DNA of 29,608 nucleotides from Sphingomonas sanxanigenens (GTDB lineage Bacteria; Pseudomonadota; Alphaproteobacteria; Sphingomonadales; Sphingomonadaceae): positions 1 through 29,608 of the forward strand of contig QFNN01000025.1 of the NCBI GenBank assembly GCA_003240855.1, given 5' to 3'. Below, one piece after another: positions 14,010 through 21,872 of the stretch. The translations under genes were made by a program, and so were the position numbers. The first letter of the stretch is position 1; each line of letters begins with the position of its first letter. The notes under the pieces are model-generated. The model did not search any database. It was given only the letters and a program-made list of their open reading frames with translations, and was not told the DNA's origin.

Positions 14010-15254
14010 TCACCGCCAGCTATCGAACCACATCCAGGTGAGGAAGGCCTGATCGTTGACCAGCGGCAGTGCGGCGATGATCGGGTAGAAATAAAGGAAG
14101 GCCGCCAGCGCGATGGCGAGGAAGATCGCCGGTTCCTGGCCCGTCCGGCTTTTCCCGAAGGCGCCGGCCAGCGCCAGGCTGAGGAACAGGGCGGGCAGAT
14201 AATAATAATAATAGAAGCCGATCTTCTTCGGGATCACCGCCCATAGCGCAAAGGCGAACACCCAGATCCCGCCCGCCCAGAGCAGCGCCGGCGACCGATC
14301 CTTCACGCCCTGCCAAAGGCAGGCCGCAACCGCGATCAGCCCGCCCCACATGATCGCGGGATTGCCGATGAGCAGAATGCCGCGCTGGACGCCGTCGACC
14401 TGTTCGTAAAAATACCAGATCGGGCGGCTGATCAGCGGCCATTGCCACCAGTCGCTCATATAGGTGTGCGGCGACAGCGGCTTGGTCTGCTGCACATACA
14501 TATCGAGCTGATAGGGCAGCAGCCGGGCGAGGCTGAGCGGCCCATGCTGATACCAGAAGGCCGGCGCAAAGCTGGCGAAATAGGCGGCGAGCGCCGGGAT
14601 TCCGATCCACAGCGCCGGGGTCGGCAGGCTCGCGCCCGTGAAGCGCGCCGGATCGCGCCAGCGGGCGATGGCGGCGGCGATGCAGGCCAGCGCGACATAA
14701 GGGGCCGCCGCCCATTTGCAGGCGACTGCAAGGCCCAGGCACAACCCCGCCGCCGCCAGCCGCCAGCGCGCATCGCCCGGCCCGCGCCACGCCCGGAGCG
14801 CGAACGCCAGCCCGGCCATCAGGAAGGCCGCCATATAGGTGTCGAGCATCGCGATGCGCGCCTGGATGAACAGCATCTGGTCGAGCAGCGCCAGGACGCC
14901 TGCGGTCATCGCCGTGCGCCGGTCCTGGAACAGCAGCAGCGCGATCCAGAAGATCGACAGCGCCGTGGCCGTCCCCGCGACCGTGCCGAGCACGCGCCAG
15001 CCCCAGGGCGTGTCGCCGAACCAGTCCATCGACAGGCCGATCAGCCATTTGGCGAGGATCGGATGTTCCTCATTGGCCGGTGATTCGAGCCCGTAGATGA
15101 TCCGCGCAGCGCGGACATAATGAGTCTCGTCGAACACCATCTTGTTGGGATCGCCGAGATGCCCGAGGAACATCAGCTCCGCGACGGCGGCGAGGATCAG
15201 CGCCAGCTCCAGCGCCGTGCGCCGCGCCAGCCAGTCGACCATCCGGTCCAGCAT
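14010..15254 (-). CDS. PMT/ArnT-like membrane glycosyltransferase
   Basis: From the chosen ATG at 15254 the protein has 414 residues and about ten hydrophobic segments. The first loop carries MVFDETHYVRAARIIYG with D42/E43 and then EEHPILAKWLIGLSMDWFG. This is the protein O-mannosyltransferase (GT39) arrangement, in which an acidic pair and an HP motif serve catalysis. AGVLALLDQMLFIQARIAML and CKWAAAPYVALAC also fit PMT proteins. A longer frame adds 45 residues of low-complexity basic sequence; AAAGGGG ahead of 15254 favours the shorter start. It would transfer a sugar from a polyprenyl-phosphate donor to protein or another acceptor outside the cytoplasm. The acceptor is unknown. Confidence 0.85.
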   Translation of the reverse strand: MLDRMVDWLARRTALELALILAAVAELMFLGHLGDPNKMVFDETHYVRAARIIYGLESPANEEHPILAKWLIGLSMDWFGDTPWGWRVLGTVAGTATALSIFWIALLLFQDRRTAMTAGVLALLDQMLFIQARIAMLDTYMAAFLMAGLAFALRAWRGPGDARWRLAAAGLCLGLAVACKWAAAPYVALACIAAAIARWRDPARFTGASLPTPALWIGIPALAAYFASFAPAFWYQHGPLSLARLLPYQLDMYVQQTKPLSPHTYMSDWWQWPLISRPIWYFYEQVDGVQRGILLIGNPAIMWGGLIAVAACLWQGVKDRSPALLWAGGIWVFAFALWAVIPKKIGFYYYYYLPALFLSLALAGAFGKSRTGQEPAIFLAIALAAFLYFYPIIAALPLVNDQAFLTWMWFDSWR

Positions 15255-15412
15255 CAACCCACACCCCTTTCGGCCGGCTATTTCGGCCAGCCTTTCCGAC
15301 CGGTCTTTTCGACCGCCCCCATGGCGACGGGCCTTCTGTGCCCCGGCCGCCATGCGAAGGAAAGGCCGTTCGCCGTTGACCTTGGCCATCGTGAGGCTGC
15401 AAAGCGAAAAAC

Positions 15413-16621
15413 ATGAAGCGCTATGCAGGTCAGGACCGTTCGATCACCCGTAACTGGCGTCCCGCGACGCTCGCCGTGCGCGGGGGCACCGCGCGTTCGG
15501 AGTGGGGTGAAACCTCCGAAGCGCTCTTCCTGACGTCCGGCTACAGCTATGACAGCGCTGCCGAAGTCGCCGCGCGCTTCGCCGGCGAAGCGCAGGGCAT
15601 GACCTATTCGCGCCTGCAAAACCCCACGGTCGAGATGCTCGAACAGCGCATCGCGCTGCTTGAAGGGGCGGGGGCCGCGCGGTCTATGGCGACGGGCATG
15701 GCGGCGATGACCGCGGCGATCCTGTGTCAGCTCTCGCAGGGCGATCATATGGTCGCCGCGCGCACCATGTTCGGTTCGTGCCGCTGGCTGACCGACAGCC
15801 TGCTGCCGCGTTTCGGCATCGGCGTGACGATCGTCGACGGGCGTGACGCGCAGGCTTGGGCCGATGCGGTGACGCCCGCGACCAAGCTGTTCTTCTTCGA
15901 GACGCCGGCAAACCCGACGCTGGACATCGTCGACATCGCAGCCGTTTCGGCGATCGCCAGGCCGCACGGCATCAAGGTGCTGGTCGACAACGCCTTCGCG
16001 ACGTCGCTGCTTCAGCGTCCGCTCGATCTGGGCGCGGACATCGTCGCCTATTCGGCGACCAAGATGATGGACGGGCAGGGGCGCGTGCTGGCGGGCGCCG
16101 TCGCGGGCAGCGAGGATTTCATCCTCAACACGCTGCTGCCCTTCACGCGCAACACCGGCCCGACGCTCAGCGCCTTCAACGCCTGGGTGGTGATGAAGGG
16201 GCTGGAGACGCTCGACCTGCGCATCCGCCGCCAGAGCGAAAATGCGCTGAAGGTCGCGACATTTCTCGAAGGCCGCGTGCCGACCGTGCTCTATCCCGGC
16301 CTCGCCAGCCACCCGCAGCATGATCTCGCCATGCGCCAGATGGCGGCGGGCGGCACGATCCTGTCGGTGGTGCTCGCCGGCGGACGGGCGCAGGCGCATG
16401 GTCTGCTCGACGCGCTCGAACTGGTCGACATCTCCAACAATATCGGCGACTCTCGCTCGCTGATGACGCACCCCAGCTCCACCACCCATGCCGGGCTTTC
16501 GGCCGAGACGCGCGAGGAGATGGGGATCGGCGAAGGCATGCTGCGCCTCAATGTCGGGCTGGAGGATGCCGACGACGTGATCGAGGATCTCGATCGCGCG
16601 TTGAAAGCAGTCGGCCTGTGA
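15413..16621 (+). CDS. metZ: O-succinylhomoserine sulfhydrylase
   Basis: MetZ is a pyridoxal-phosphate enzyme making homocysteine from O-succinylhomoserine and sulfide. The 402-residue protein begins NWRPATLAVRGGTARSEWGE. It carries TSEALFLTSGYSYDSA, YSRLQNPTVEMLE, and the cofactor lysine K217 in YSATKMMDGQGR, the MetZ form of the gamma-family motif. The end has SLMTHPSSTTHA and LRLNVGLEDADDVIEDL. A close alternative is a cystathionine gamma-synthase-type activity, but the sequence sits best with MetZ. The ribosome binding site is weak. No SAM riboswitch could be made out upstream. The gene overlaps apaG by GTGA. Confidence 0.94.
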   Translation: MKRYAGQDRSITRNWRPATLAVRGGTARSEWGETSEALFLTSGYSYDSAAEVAARFAGEAQGMTYSRLQNPTVEMLEQRIALLEGAGAARSMATGMAAMTAAILCQLSQGDHMVAARTMFGSCRWLTDSLLPRFGIGVTIVDGRDAQAWADAVTPATKLFFFETPANPTLDIVDIAAVSAIARPHGIKVLVDNAFATSLLQRPLDLGADIVAYSATKMMDGQGRVLAGAVAGSEDFILNTLLPFTRNTGPTLSAFNAWVVMKGLETLDLRIRRQSENALKVATFLEGRVPTVLYPGLASHPQHDLAMRQMAAGGTILSVVLAGGRAQAHGLLDALELVDISNNIGDSRSLMTHPSSTTHAGLSAETREEMGIGEGMLRLNVGLEDADDVIEDLDRALKAVGL

Positions 16622-17016
16622 AGGCGCTGTTTTCCTATGCCGCGACGACGCGCGAAGTGACGGTGCGCGTGTCGGTGAGCTTCCTGCCCGAACAGTCTGA
16701 GCCGGATCGCGGCCGCTGGTTCTGGGCCTATCATATCCGCGTCGAGAATGAAGGCGCGATGGCGGTGCAACTGCTCAGCCGCCACTGGACGATCACCGAC
16801 GGGCGCGGCGCGCGCCACGAGGTGGAAGGCGAAGGCGTGGTGGGCGAACAGCCGATGATCGCGCCGGGCCAGTCCTATGATTATGTCTCGGGCTGCCCGC
16901 TGGCGACGCCCACCGGCCAGATGGTCGGCAGCTATCATATGATCCGCGAGGACGGATCGGTGTTCGACGTCGCGATCCCGCGTTTCGCGCTGGTCGCGCC
17001 GACGGTATCGCAATGA
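16618..17016 (+). CDS. apaG: ApaG protein (DUF525)
   Basis: The 132-residue protein is a complete ApaG/DUF525 beta-sandwich. It has VSFLPEQSEPDRGRWFWAYH, then IRVENEGAMAVQLLSRHWTI, VEGEGVVGEQPMIAPGQSYD and YVSGCPLATPTGQMVGSYHM. The biochemical role is unsettled; links with Co/Mg response and with diadenosine tetraphosphate metabolism have been reported in enterics. The GTG start at 16618 overlaps the metZ stop and its own stop overlaps the lysR start, so the three genes are probably translated as one coupled unit. Confidence 0.95.
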   Translation: MKALFSYAATTREVTVRVSVSFLPEQSEPDRGRWFWAYHIRVENEGAMAVQLLSRHWTITDGRGARHEVEGEGVVGEQPMIAPGQSYDYVSGCPLATPTGQMVGSYHMIREDGSVFDVAIPRFALVAPTVSQ

Positions 17017-17795
17017 AGCGCACGCATCTGCCGCTCAACGGCCTGCGCGTGCTCGACGCGGCGGCGCGCCACCTCTCCTTCACGCGCGCGGCCGACGAAC
17101 TGGCGGTGACGCCGGCGGCGGTCGGCCAGCAGATCCGCGCGCTTGAGGATACGCTGGGCACCGTGCTGTTCCGCCGCACCGCCAAGGGGCTGGAACTGAC
17201 GCCTGAGGGGCAGGCCGGGCTGGAGGCGTTGCGCGCCGGCTTCCTCAATTTCGAGGATGCGGTGCGCGCGATGCAGGCGGGGCAGACCTCAAAGTCGCTG
17301 ACCATCGCCGCGCCGCGCGACTTTACCGTCAAATGGCTCGCCCCGCGCCTCGCCGCCTATGCCGCGACCGACCCCGAGCTGCGCTTTCATCTCATCGCCG
17401 CCGACGAGGCGATCGATTTCACCGAGGCCAATCTCGATCTGGCCATCCGCCTGATCGAAGGGCCGGGCGAGCATGAAGGCGTGATGCTGGGCACGACGCG
17501 CTTCGTGCGCGTCGGCGCGCCGGGCGGAGGCGAGGGCTGCATATCATGGCCGGGCGCGACGCCGGGCGAGGGCGTGTTGCGCGTCGCGGATGCGGGAATC
17601 GCGATCGATTCGGCCGCCGCGGGTTTCGGAGTCGCCGAAGTGCCCGAACTGCTCGCCGCCGCCGATCTTGCCGCCGGGCGGCTGGTCGTGCTTGGCGAAG
17701 CGGTCGATCGATCGCTTGGCTATTGGCTGATCGCGCCGTTGCCGCAATGGCGCCAGAAGAAAGTAAAGGCGCTGGTTTCGGCGCTCGCTGGCTGA
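17013..17795 (+). CDS. LysR-family regulator, short effector domain
   Basis: Residues 6-65 form a typical LysR winged helix-turn-helix (LPLNGLRVLDAAARHLSFTR, AADELAVTPAAVGQQIRALE, LFRRTAKGLELTPEGQ), closest in feel to the GcvA/AmpR type. The effector domain starts normally (LTIAAPRDFTVKWLAPRLAA, DFTEANLDLAIRLIEG), but the whole protein has only 260 residues against the usual 290-310. The missing part lies after residue 170, where the second lobe seems cut down to GGGEGCISWPGATPGEG. Its ATG overlaps the apaG stop, so it is co-expressed with metZ-apaG. A role in sulfur amino-acid control would be inference. Confidence 0.88.
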   Translation: MKRTHLPLNGLRVLDAAARHLSFTRAADELAVTPAAVGQQIRALEDTLGTVLFRRTAKGLELTPEGQAGLEALRAGFLNFEDAVRAMQAGQTSKSLTIAAPRDFTVKWLAPRLAAYAATDPELRFHLIAADEAIDFTEANLDLAIRLIEGPGEHEGVMLGTTRFVRVGAPGGGEGCISWPGATPGEGVLRVADAGIAIDSAAAGFGVAEVPELLAAADLAAGRLVVLGEAVDRSLGYWLIAPLPQWRQKKVKALVSALAG

Positions 17796-17840
17796 CAAGC
17801 CACTGAAATCTCACAAGGTCCGCCGATGAACCGGCGCGAT

Positions 17841-17870
17841 TTGCGTAAAATTGCGAAAATGTGCGACTAT
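17841..17870 (+). promoter_or_regulatory. 10-bp phased repeats upstream of the LuxR-type gene
   Basis: Three successive ten-base units, TTGCGTAAAA, TTGCGAAAAT and GTGCGACTAT, share the core TGCG at exactly ten-base spacing. The first two agree at eight of ten positions. They lie about 70-100 bases before the start of the regulator gene. The same bases also give a loose promoter reading (TTGCGT, 18 bases, GACTAT). Either an operator or a promoter element is possible. Confidence 0.35.
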
Positions 17871-17938
17871 CGCGCTCATCAACACGACTTTGCCTCATTG
17901 AAATGCGAAGCGGTTGAGAGGAGGGCGATTTCAGGGTC

Positions 17939-19057
17939 ATGGCGGCTGATGGCGCGCGAAAGACGGCAATCACTCCCGGGCTGGAGCTGGCGCGTTTTTC
18001 GATCGGCGAGGACGATGCCTGGCTGATCGGCGATTTCGCCATGCGCAGTCAGGCTGTCGCCATCCTGCTTTCGCTCCATTGCCGCGGCCGCGACGAGACC
18101 GAACTGCTTTTCCGCCTCGCTCCGCGCGACGGCGATGGCGACCTTGCCGCGCGCATGGCGGCGGTCGCGGCGGGCATCTGGCCGGATCGGCGCGCAAGCG
18201 ATTACGCCGTGCAGGCGCAGTGGAGTTCGATCGCGCATGGCGGGCGGGATCGATTGTTGCTCGCCATGCCGCTGGCGGCGCGCGGGGCGGGGCGGCTGGT
18301 GCTCACCGCGCTCTATGATCTGGATGCCGGCGCGGGCGATCATGCGATGCAGGATGCGGCGATCGCCGCAGCCCAGCCGATGCTGTCGATCCATTTCCGG
18401 CTGTGGCTCGCCGAGCGCGAGCATCTGCACCGGATGGAGGGGATGGCGGCCGCGCTCGACGCCACCGATTTCGCGACTTATCTGATCGACGCCGCCGGGC
18501 AGATATTGTTCGCCAATGCGTGCGGCGAACGGCTTGCGGAGATCGGCGACGGGGTGAGGCGCGCGGGCGCAATGCTGGCCGCGACCGACGTGACCGATTC
18601 GGTGAAGCTGCGCGTCGCGATCGACCATATCGTCTCGCTCGACCGCAGCGGCGAAGCCGCGTCGCCCAGCGCGACGATCGTGCCCCTGCGGCGCGGCGCG
18701 AACCGGCGGCCGCTGGTCGCGGTGGTGATCGCGCCCGAAACGCCGCCGTGTGGCCCTGACGATCCCGCCGCCATCGTGCAGATATTCAACCCCGAGGTCG
18801 AAGTCGCCGATCTGTTGCTGCCGATCTGCCAGCTTTACAGCCTGTCGCCTGCGGAGACCCGGCTGGTGGCGCTGCTGGTCGAGGGGCTTTCGGTCGGCGA
18901 GGCCGCCGTTCGCATGAAAGTGAAGGTGCCGACGCTGCGCACCTATCTGAAGCAGATATTCGCCAAGACGCAGACCGGCCGGCAAAGCGATCTCATCCGC
19001 CTGATGATGGGCAGCATGATCCGCGCGCGCAGCCCCGGCGGCTATCGGACGCTTTGA
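17939..19057 (+). CDS. LuxR-type HTH regulator with PAS-like region
   Basis: The 372-residue protein ends with a LuxR/GerE helix-turn-helix (from about residue 300: YSLSPAETRLVALLVEGLSV, GEAAVRMKVKVPTLRTYLKQ, then IFAKTQTGRQSDLIRLM). The middle contains a PAS-like segment (MAAALDATDFATYLIDAAGQ, ILFANACGERLAEI). The first 170 residues match nothing I recognise. There is no receiver domain and no membrane helix, so it probably senses a cytoplasmic signal. The ATG at 17939 follows a GAGGAGGG run by about 14 bases, a rather long spacing. A PEP-CTERM gene follows 156 bases after its stop, so control of extracellular or surface proteins is a reasonable guess. Confidence 0.85.
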   Translation: MAADGARKTAITPGLELARFSIGEDDAWLIGDFAMRSQAVAILLSLHCRGRDETELLFRLAPRDGDGDLAARMAAVAAGIWPDRRASDYAVQAQWSSIAHGGRDRLLLAMPLAARGAGRLVLTALYDLDAGAGDHAMQDAAIAAAQPMLSIHFRLWLAEREHLHRMEGMAAALDATDFATYLIDAAGQILFANACGERLAEIGDGVRRAGAMLAATDVTDSVKLRVAIDHIVSLDRSGEAASPSATIVPLRRGANRRPLVAVVIAPETPPCGPDDPAAIVQIFNPEVEVADLLLPICQLYSLSPAETRLVALLVEGLSVGEAAVRMKVKVPTLRTYLKQIFAKTQTGRQSDLIRLMMGSMIRARSPGGYRTL

Positions 19058-19213
19058 TCCTCCCCAGATGGATGAGCGCGGCTGCCCATCCGGATGGCCT
19101 GCTTTGGTCGGGGTGGGGGCAGACCCGATCCGCGGGCGGCAGGTAAATATTCCAATGCGTGTGAGTCCGGGTGGGTGATTCGGGCGCTCAGGCACGTTTG
19201 AAGGGGTAGATGT

Positions 19214-19888
19214 ATGCGCTTTAAAACCACTTTCCTCGCTGCGGCGGCTGCCGTGGCACTTGCGGCCCCGGCCTACGCCGTGACCGTGACCACGATCACC
19301 AGCGGCACTTCGCCGGCTGTTGATCCGGGCTTCGCCTCGCTTGGCCAGACCCTGCTTTATGATTTCGACGCGCTGACGCCGTCGGCGGGCAATCTGACCG
19401 GCAATTACAGCATCCTCGTCGCCCCCGGCAACGCCAACAGCGCCGCGCCGTCGGGCACCGCGCCCGGCACCAGCTATCTCAGCGTGCCGAACCCGGCTTC
19501 GAGCGGTACTGCGACGATCCTGCTCGGCGGCGCCTACAAGTCGGCGAGCTTCTACTGGGGTTCGATCGACAACTACAACACCGTCGAAGTGCTCGGCATC
19601 GGCGGCGTGGTGCTCGGCACCTTCGGCGGCGCGGGGCTTCCCTCGCCGGTCGACGCCAACGGCAACCAGTCGGCGTTCACGTCGAACATGCGCGTGAACT
19701 TCGCGGATAACGCCGGCATCACGGGCTTCCGCATGACCTCGACGCAGTTCGCGTTCGAGACCGACACCTACGCCATCGGCGCTGCGGTTCCCGAACCGGC
19801 GACCTGGGCGATGCTGATCGCGGGCTTCGGCCTCGTCGGCTTTGCGGCTCGCCGCAGCCGCAAGACGGTGTCGTTCGTCACCGCCTGA
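19214..19888 (+). CDS. PEP-CTERM surface protein 1
   Basis: The 224-residue protein has a clear signal peptide (residues 1-22, ending APAYA) and a Gly/Ser/Thr/Asn-rich beta-type body (LYDFDALTPSAGNLTGNYSI, SASFYWGSIDNYNTVEVLGI). It ends with a PEP-CTERM sorting signal from residue 193: PEPATWAMLIAGFGLVG, then the basic run FAARRSRK and the tail TVSFVTA. Proteins of this type are cut by an exosortase and released or anchored at the surface, often linked to exopolysaccharide. No exosortase gene is in the window. GAAGGGG precedes the ATG, and a strong terminator follows. The body matches no enzyme I recognise. Confidence 0.92.
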   Translation: MRFKTTFLAAAAAVALAAPAYAVTVTTITSGTSPAVDPGFASLGQTLLYDFDALTPSAGNLTGNYSILVAPGNANSAAPSGTAPGTSYLSVPNPASSGTATILLGGAYKSASFYWGSIDNYNTVEVLGIGGVVLGTFGGAGLPSPVDANGNQSAFTSNMRVNFADNAGITGFRMTSTQFAFETDTYAIGAAVPEPATWAMLIAGFGLVGFAARRSRKTVSFVTA

Positions 19889-19912
19889 TCGTTTCGATCG
19901 GAAGGACAGGGG

Positions 19913-19944
19913 AGGGGCGGCCTTCGGGCCGCCCCTTTTCCTTT
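19913..19944 (+). terminator. Rho-independent terminator of PEP-CTERM gene 1
   Basis: A GGGGCGGCC/GGCCGCCCC stem (19914-19922 with 19927-19935) closed by a TTCG tetraloop is followed by TTTTCCTTT. It starts 25 bases after the stop. This is the clearest intrinsic terminator in the window and separates the two PEP-CTERM genes into distinct transcripts. Confidence 0.92.
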
Positions 19945-20020
19945 GCCCCGGTCAAGGACGCCAACCGCTGCTCGCCGCCCCGGCGGCGCGCATGTCGCGC
20001 GTCCGTCATATCTCTGTTGC

Positions 20021-20056
20021 GGAACCGTAACGCCAAAGTCCGTTAACGTTCATTAA
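20021..20056 (+). promoter_or_regulatory. EcfG-like promoter and CtrA-like site candidates
   Basis: GGAAC (20021-20025), 15 bases, then CGTT (20041-20044) resembles the general-stress sigma factor EcfG promoter of alphaproteobacteria, usually GGAAC with 16-17 bases to CGTT, so the spacing is one short. Overlapping it, TTAA (20043-20046), six bases, TTAAC (20053-20057) resembles a CtrA box (TTAA-N7-TTAA), also one base short. Both are suggestions only. They lie 50-90 bases before the second PEP-CTERM gene. Confidence 0.3.
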
Positions 20057-20107
20057 CCCTGTCTAAGTACCTCTCGCTCTTTGGATTTCACAGGGGAGAA
20101 TCACAAG

Positions 20108-21103
20108 ATGAACGGGTTTCTGACCACGCGTATCGCCGCGATCGCCATCGCTGCCGCCGCCGTCACGCCGGCCGCCGTCGAGGCTGCCGGGCTTGATCTT
20201 TCGACCTATCAGGTCAGCCTCGTCCGCGGCCTTCAGTTCGACGAGGCCAGCGGCGTCACCTATAACTGGGATCGCAACTCGCTGATGGTCGTCGGCGACG
20301 AAGGCACCGCCATGGAGTTCACCACCTCGGGCGATCGCTACTCGGGCGTGTTCGATTATCTCGGCGTGTCGACCTATAACGACCTCGAAATCGCCGCCTA
20401 TGTCGGCAATGGCCAATATGTGTTCGGCAACGAACGCACGATGCGCGCTTCGCTGGTCGGCGTGGACCAGGTCAATATGGTCGATATGGGCGGCGGGCTG
20501 ACGCGCTACTTCTTCACGCCGCCGGTCGAGGCGCAGAGCTATTCGTTCAGCGGCGGCGTCAACGTCGGCAATATCGGCCTCGAAGGCATCACCTATGATC
20601 CGATCACCGGCGGCTTCTTCGCGGTGAAGGAAAACAATCCGCAGGCCATCTATTTCGTCGATCAGATCGCGCCGAACGCGACGCGGACCACGCCGTTCGA
20701 CGTCGCGTCGCTCGGCCTGCAGACGCTGTCGGACATCATGGCGCTGTCGAACAACCCCAACTATGCCGGCGCCGACTTCTACTCAAACCTGCTGATCCTC
20801 AGCCAGTCGTCGCAGAAGCTGCTCGAAGTCACGCGCACGGGCGAACTGGTCAGCAGCTTTGACCTGTCCAACATCTTCGGCGACGCCAGCCGCGTGACGG
20901 TGATCGAAGGCGTGACGATCGATCATGCGGGCAACATCTATCTGGTCGCCGAACTGGGCGGCGATCCCTCGTCGCTGATCGTGCTGTCGCGCGCCAATGC
21001 CGGGGTTCCCGAACCGGCGACCTGGGCGATGCTGATTGCGGGCTTCGGCCTTGTCGGCGGCGCGATGCGTCGCCGCGCGCGCACGACGGTGAGCTTCGCC
21101 TGA
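20108..21103 (+). CDS. PEP-CTERM protein 2, SdiA-regulated-like
   Basis: From ATG 20108, supported by AGGGGAGA, the protein has 331 residues; a TTG-started longer frame is unlikely. A signal peptide covers about residues 1-27. The body resembles SdiA-regulated/esterase-like beta-propeller proteins: GLQFDEASGVTYNWDRNSLM, VVGDEGTAMEFT, GLEGITYDPITGGFFAVKEN, LSDIMALS, VIEGVTIDHAGNIYLVAELG. It ends with PEPATWAMLIAGFGLVG from residue 301, RRRAR and TVSFA. It is thus an exosortase-sorted, probably calcium- or ligand-binding propeller; the true activity is unknown. Its C-terminal signal is nearly identical in DNA to that of PEP-CTERM gene 1. Confidence 0.88.
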   Translation: MNGFLTTRIAAIAIAAAAVTPAAVEAAGLDLSTYQVSLVRGLQFDEASGVTYNWDRNSLMVVGDEGTAMEFTTSGDRYSGVFDYLGVSTYNDLEIAAYVGNGQYVFGNERTMRASLVGVDQVNMVDMGGGLTRYFFTPPVEAQSYSFSGGVNVGNIGLEGITYDPITGGFFAVKENNPQAIYFVDQIAPNATRTTPFDVASLGLQTLSDIMALSNNPNYAGADFYSNLLILSQSSQKLLEVTRTGELVSSFDLSNIFGDASRVTVIEGVTIDHAGNIYLVAELGGDPSSLIVLSRANAGVPEPATWAMLIAGFGLVGGAMRRRARTTVSFA

Positions 21104-21118
21104 GCAGCGGACAAGAAG

Positions 21119-21145
21119 CGCCCCCTCTCCGCCGGAGAGGGGGCG
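21119..21145. terminator. 12-bp hairpin between convergent genes
   Basis: CGCCCCCTCTCC (21119-21130) and GGAGAGGGGGCG (21134-21145) are exact inverted repeats around three bases. It begins 15 bases after the stop of PEP-CTERM gene 2 and lies 47 bases beyond the end of the convergent hydrolase gene. Neither side has a proper T-run, but the position and stem strength fit a shared terminator. Confidence 0.65.
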
Positions 21146-21192
21146 ACTTCATCTGTCGTCGAAAATTGCGCGTTAAGCGCTTCGATCAAGAC

Positions 21193-21867
21193 CTATCTCG
21201 TCCCGAGATAATGCGCCGATGCGCTGTCGGTGGCGTTGACCGCAAGGATCGTCCGCGCCTCGCTTACGGCCGCGCCGGATCGTGCGGCGCCCCCTGCGCG
21301 GATCACCCGATCGAGCAGTTCCTGGCCTTCATCCCACCAGCCCAGCCCGCTTGCGGCGTTGATATGGCCATGCGCCCCCGCGTTCACGAAATGGCTGCCC
21401 CAGTCGGCGGCGAGGCTGTGCGCCTTTTCGGGGCTGATCCACGGATCATCCTCGCTGGCGACGACGATCGACGGGAAGGGCAGCGGCTTGCGCGGCGAGG
21501 GGCCGAAGCCCTTCAGTTCGGGCCGCACATCGTCGCGATCGACATCCGCCGGCGCGACGAGCAGCGCGCCTGCGACCGGCCAGCCATAGGGCTGGCCCGA
21601 AAGTTCCGCCCACCATGCGACGGCAAGGCAGCCAAGGCTGTGCGCGGCAAGGATGATCGGCGGCCTCGCGCCGCGAATGGCCTGATCGAGCTTGGTGACC
21701 CAGGCGTTGCGATGCGGCTGGGACCACATGCCCAGCTCAATCCGCGTCGTATCGGGGCGTGACTGTTCCCACAGGCTCTGCCAATGGGATGGACCCGATC
21801 CGTTGAGGCCGGGAACGGTGAGCACCAGCGGCTGGAGCCGATCATTCTCGTGAAGGTCGCGTGGCAT
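21193..21867 (-). CDS. RBBP9/YdeN-type alpha/beta hydrolase
   Basis: The chosen start at 21867 (MPRDLHEND) gives 224 residues; a longer frame would add 67 residues without support, and GGGAGAG lies five bases before this ATG. The protein has the RBBP9/YdeN hallmarks: VLTVPGLNGSGPSHWQSLWE near the start, the nucleophile serine in ILAAHSLGCLA, the acid in VVASEDDPWI, and the histidine in GAHGHIN. These give a complete Ser-Asp-His triad. The natural substrate is unknown. The leader contains a hairpin that overlaps the ribosome binding site. Confidence 0.9.
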   Translation of the reverse strand: MPRDLHENDRLQPLVLTVPGLNGSGPSHWQSLWEQSRPDTTRIELGMWSQPHRNAWVTKLDQAIRGARPPIILAAHSLGCLAVAWWAELSGQPYGWPVAGALLVAPADVDRDDVRPELKGFGPSPRKPLPFPSIVVASEDDPWISPEKAHSLAADWGSHFVNAGAHGHINAASGLGWWDEGQELLDRVIRAGGAARSGAAVSEARTILAVNATDSASAHYLGTR

Positions 21868-21872
21868 GTCAT

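Noticed and set aside
15290..15412. Possible SAM riboswitch upstream of metZ
   Set aside because: SAM-II elements often precede such genes in alphaproteobacteria, so I looked for its conserved GUGAUUU start and pseudoknot. Only a loose GTGAGGCTGCAAAGC segment is present, which is not enough.
15278..16489. A 403-codon minus-strand frame opposite metZ
   Set aside because: metZ is complete with all catalytic motifs on the plus strand. The opposite frame has shadow-type composition.
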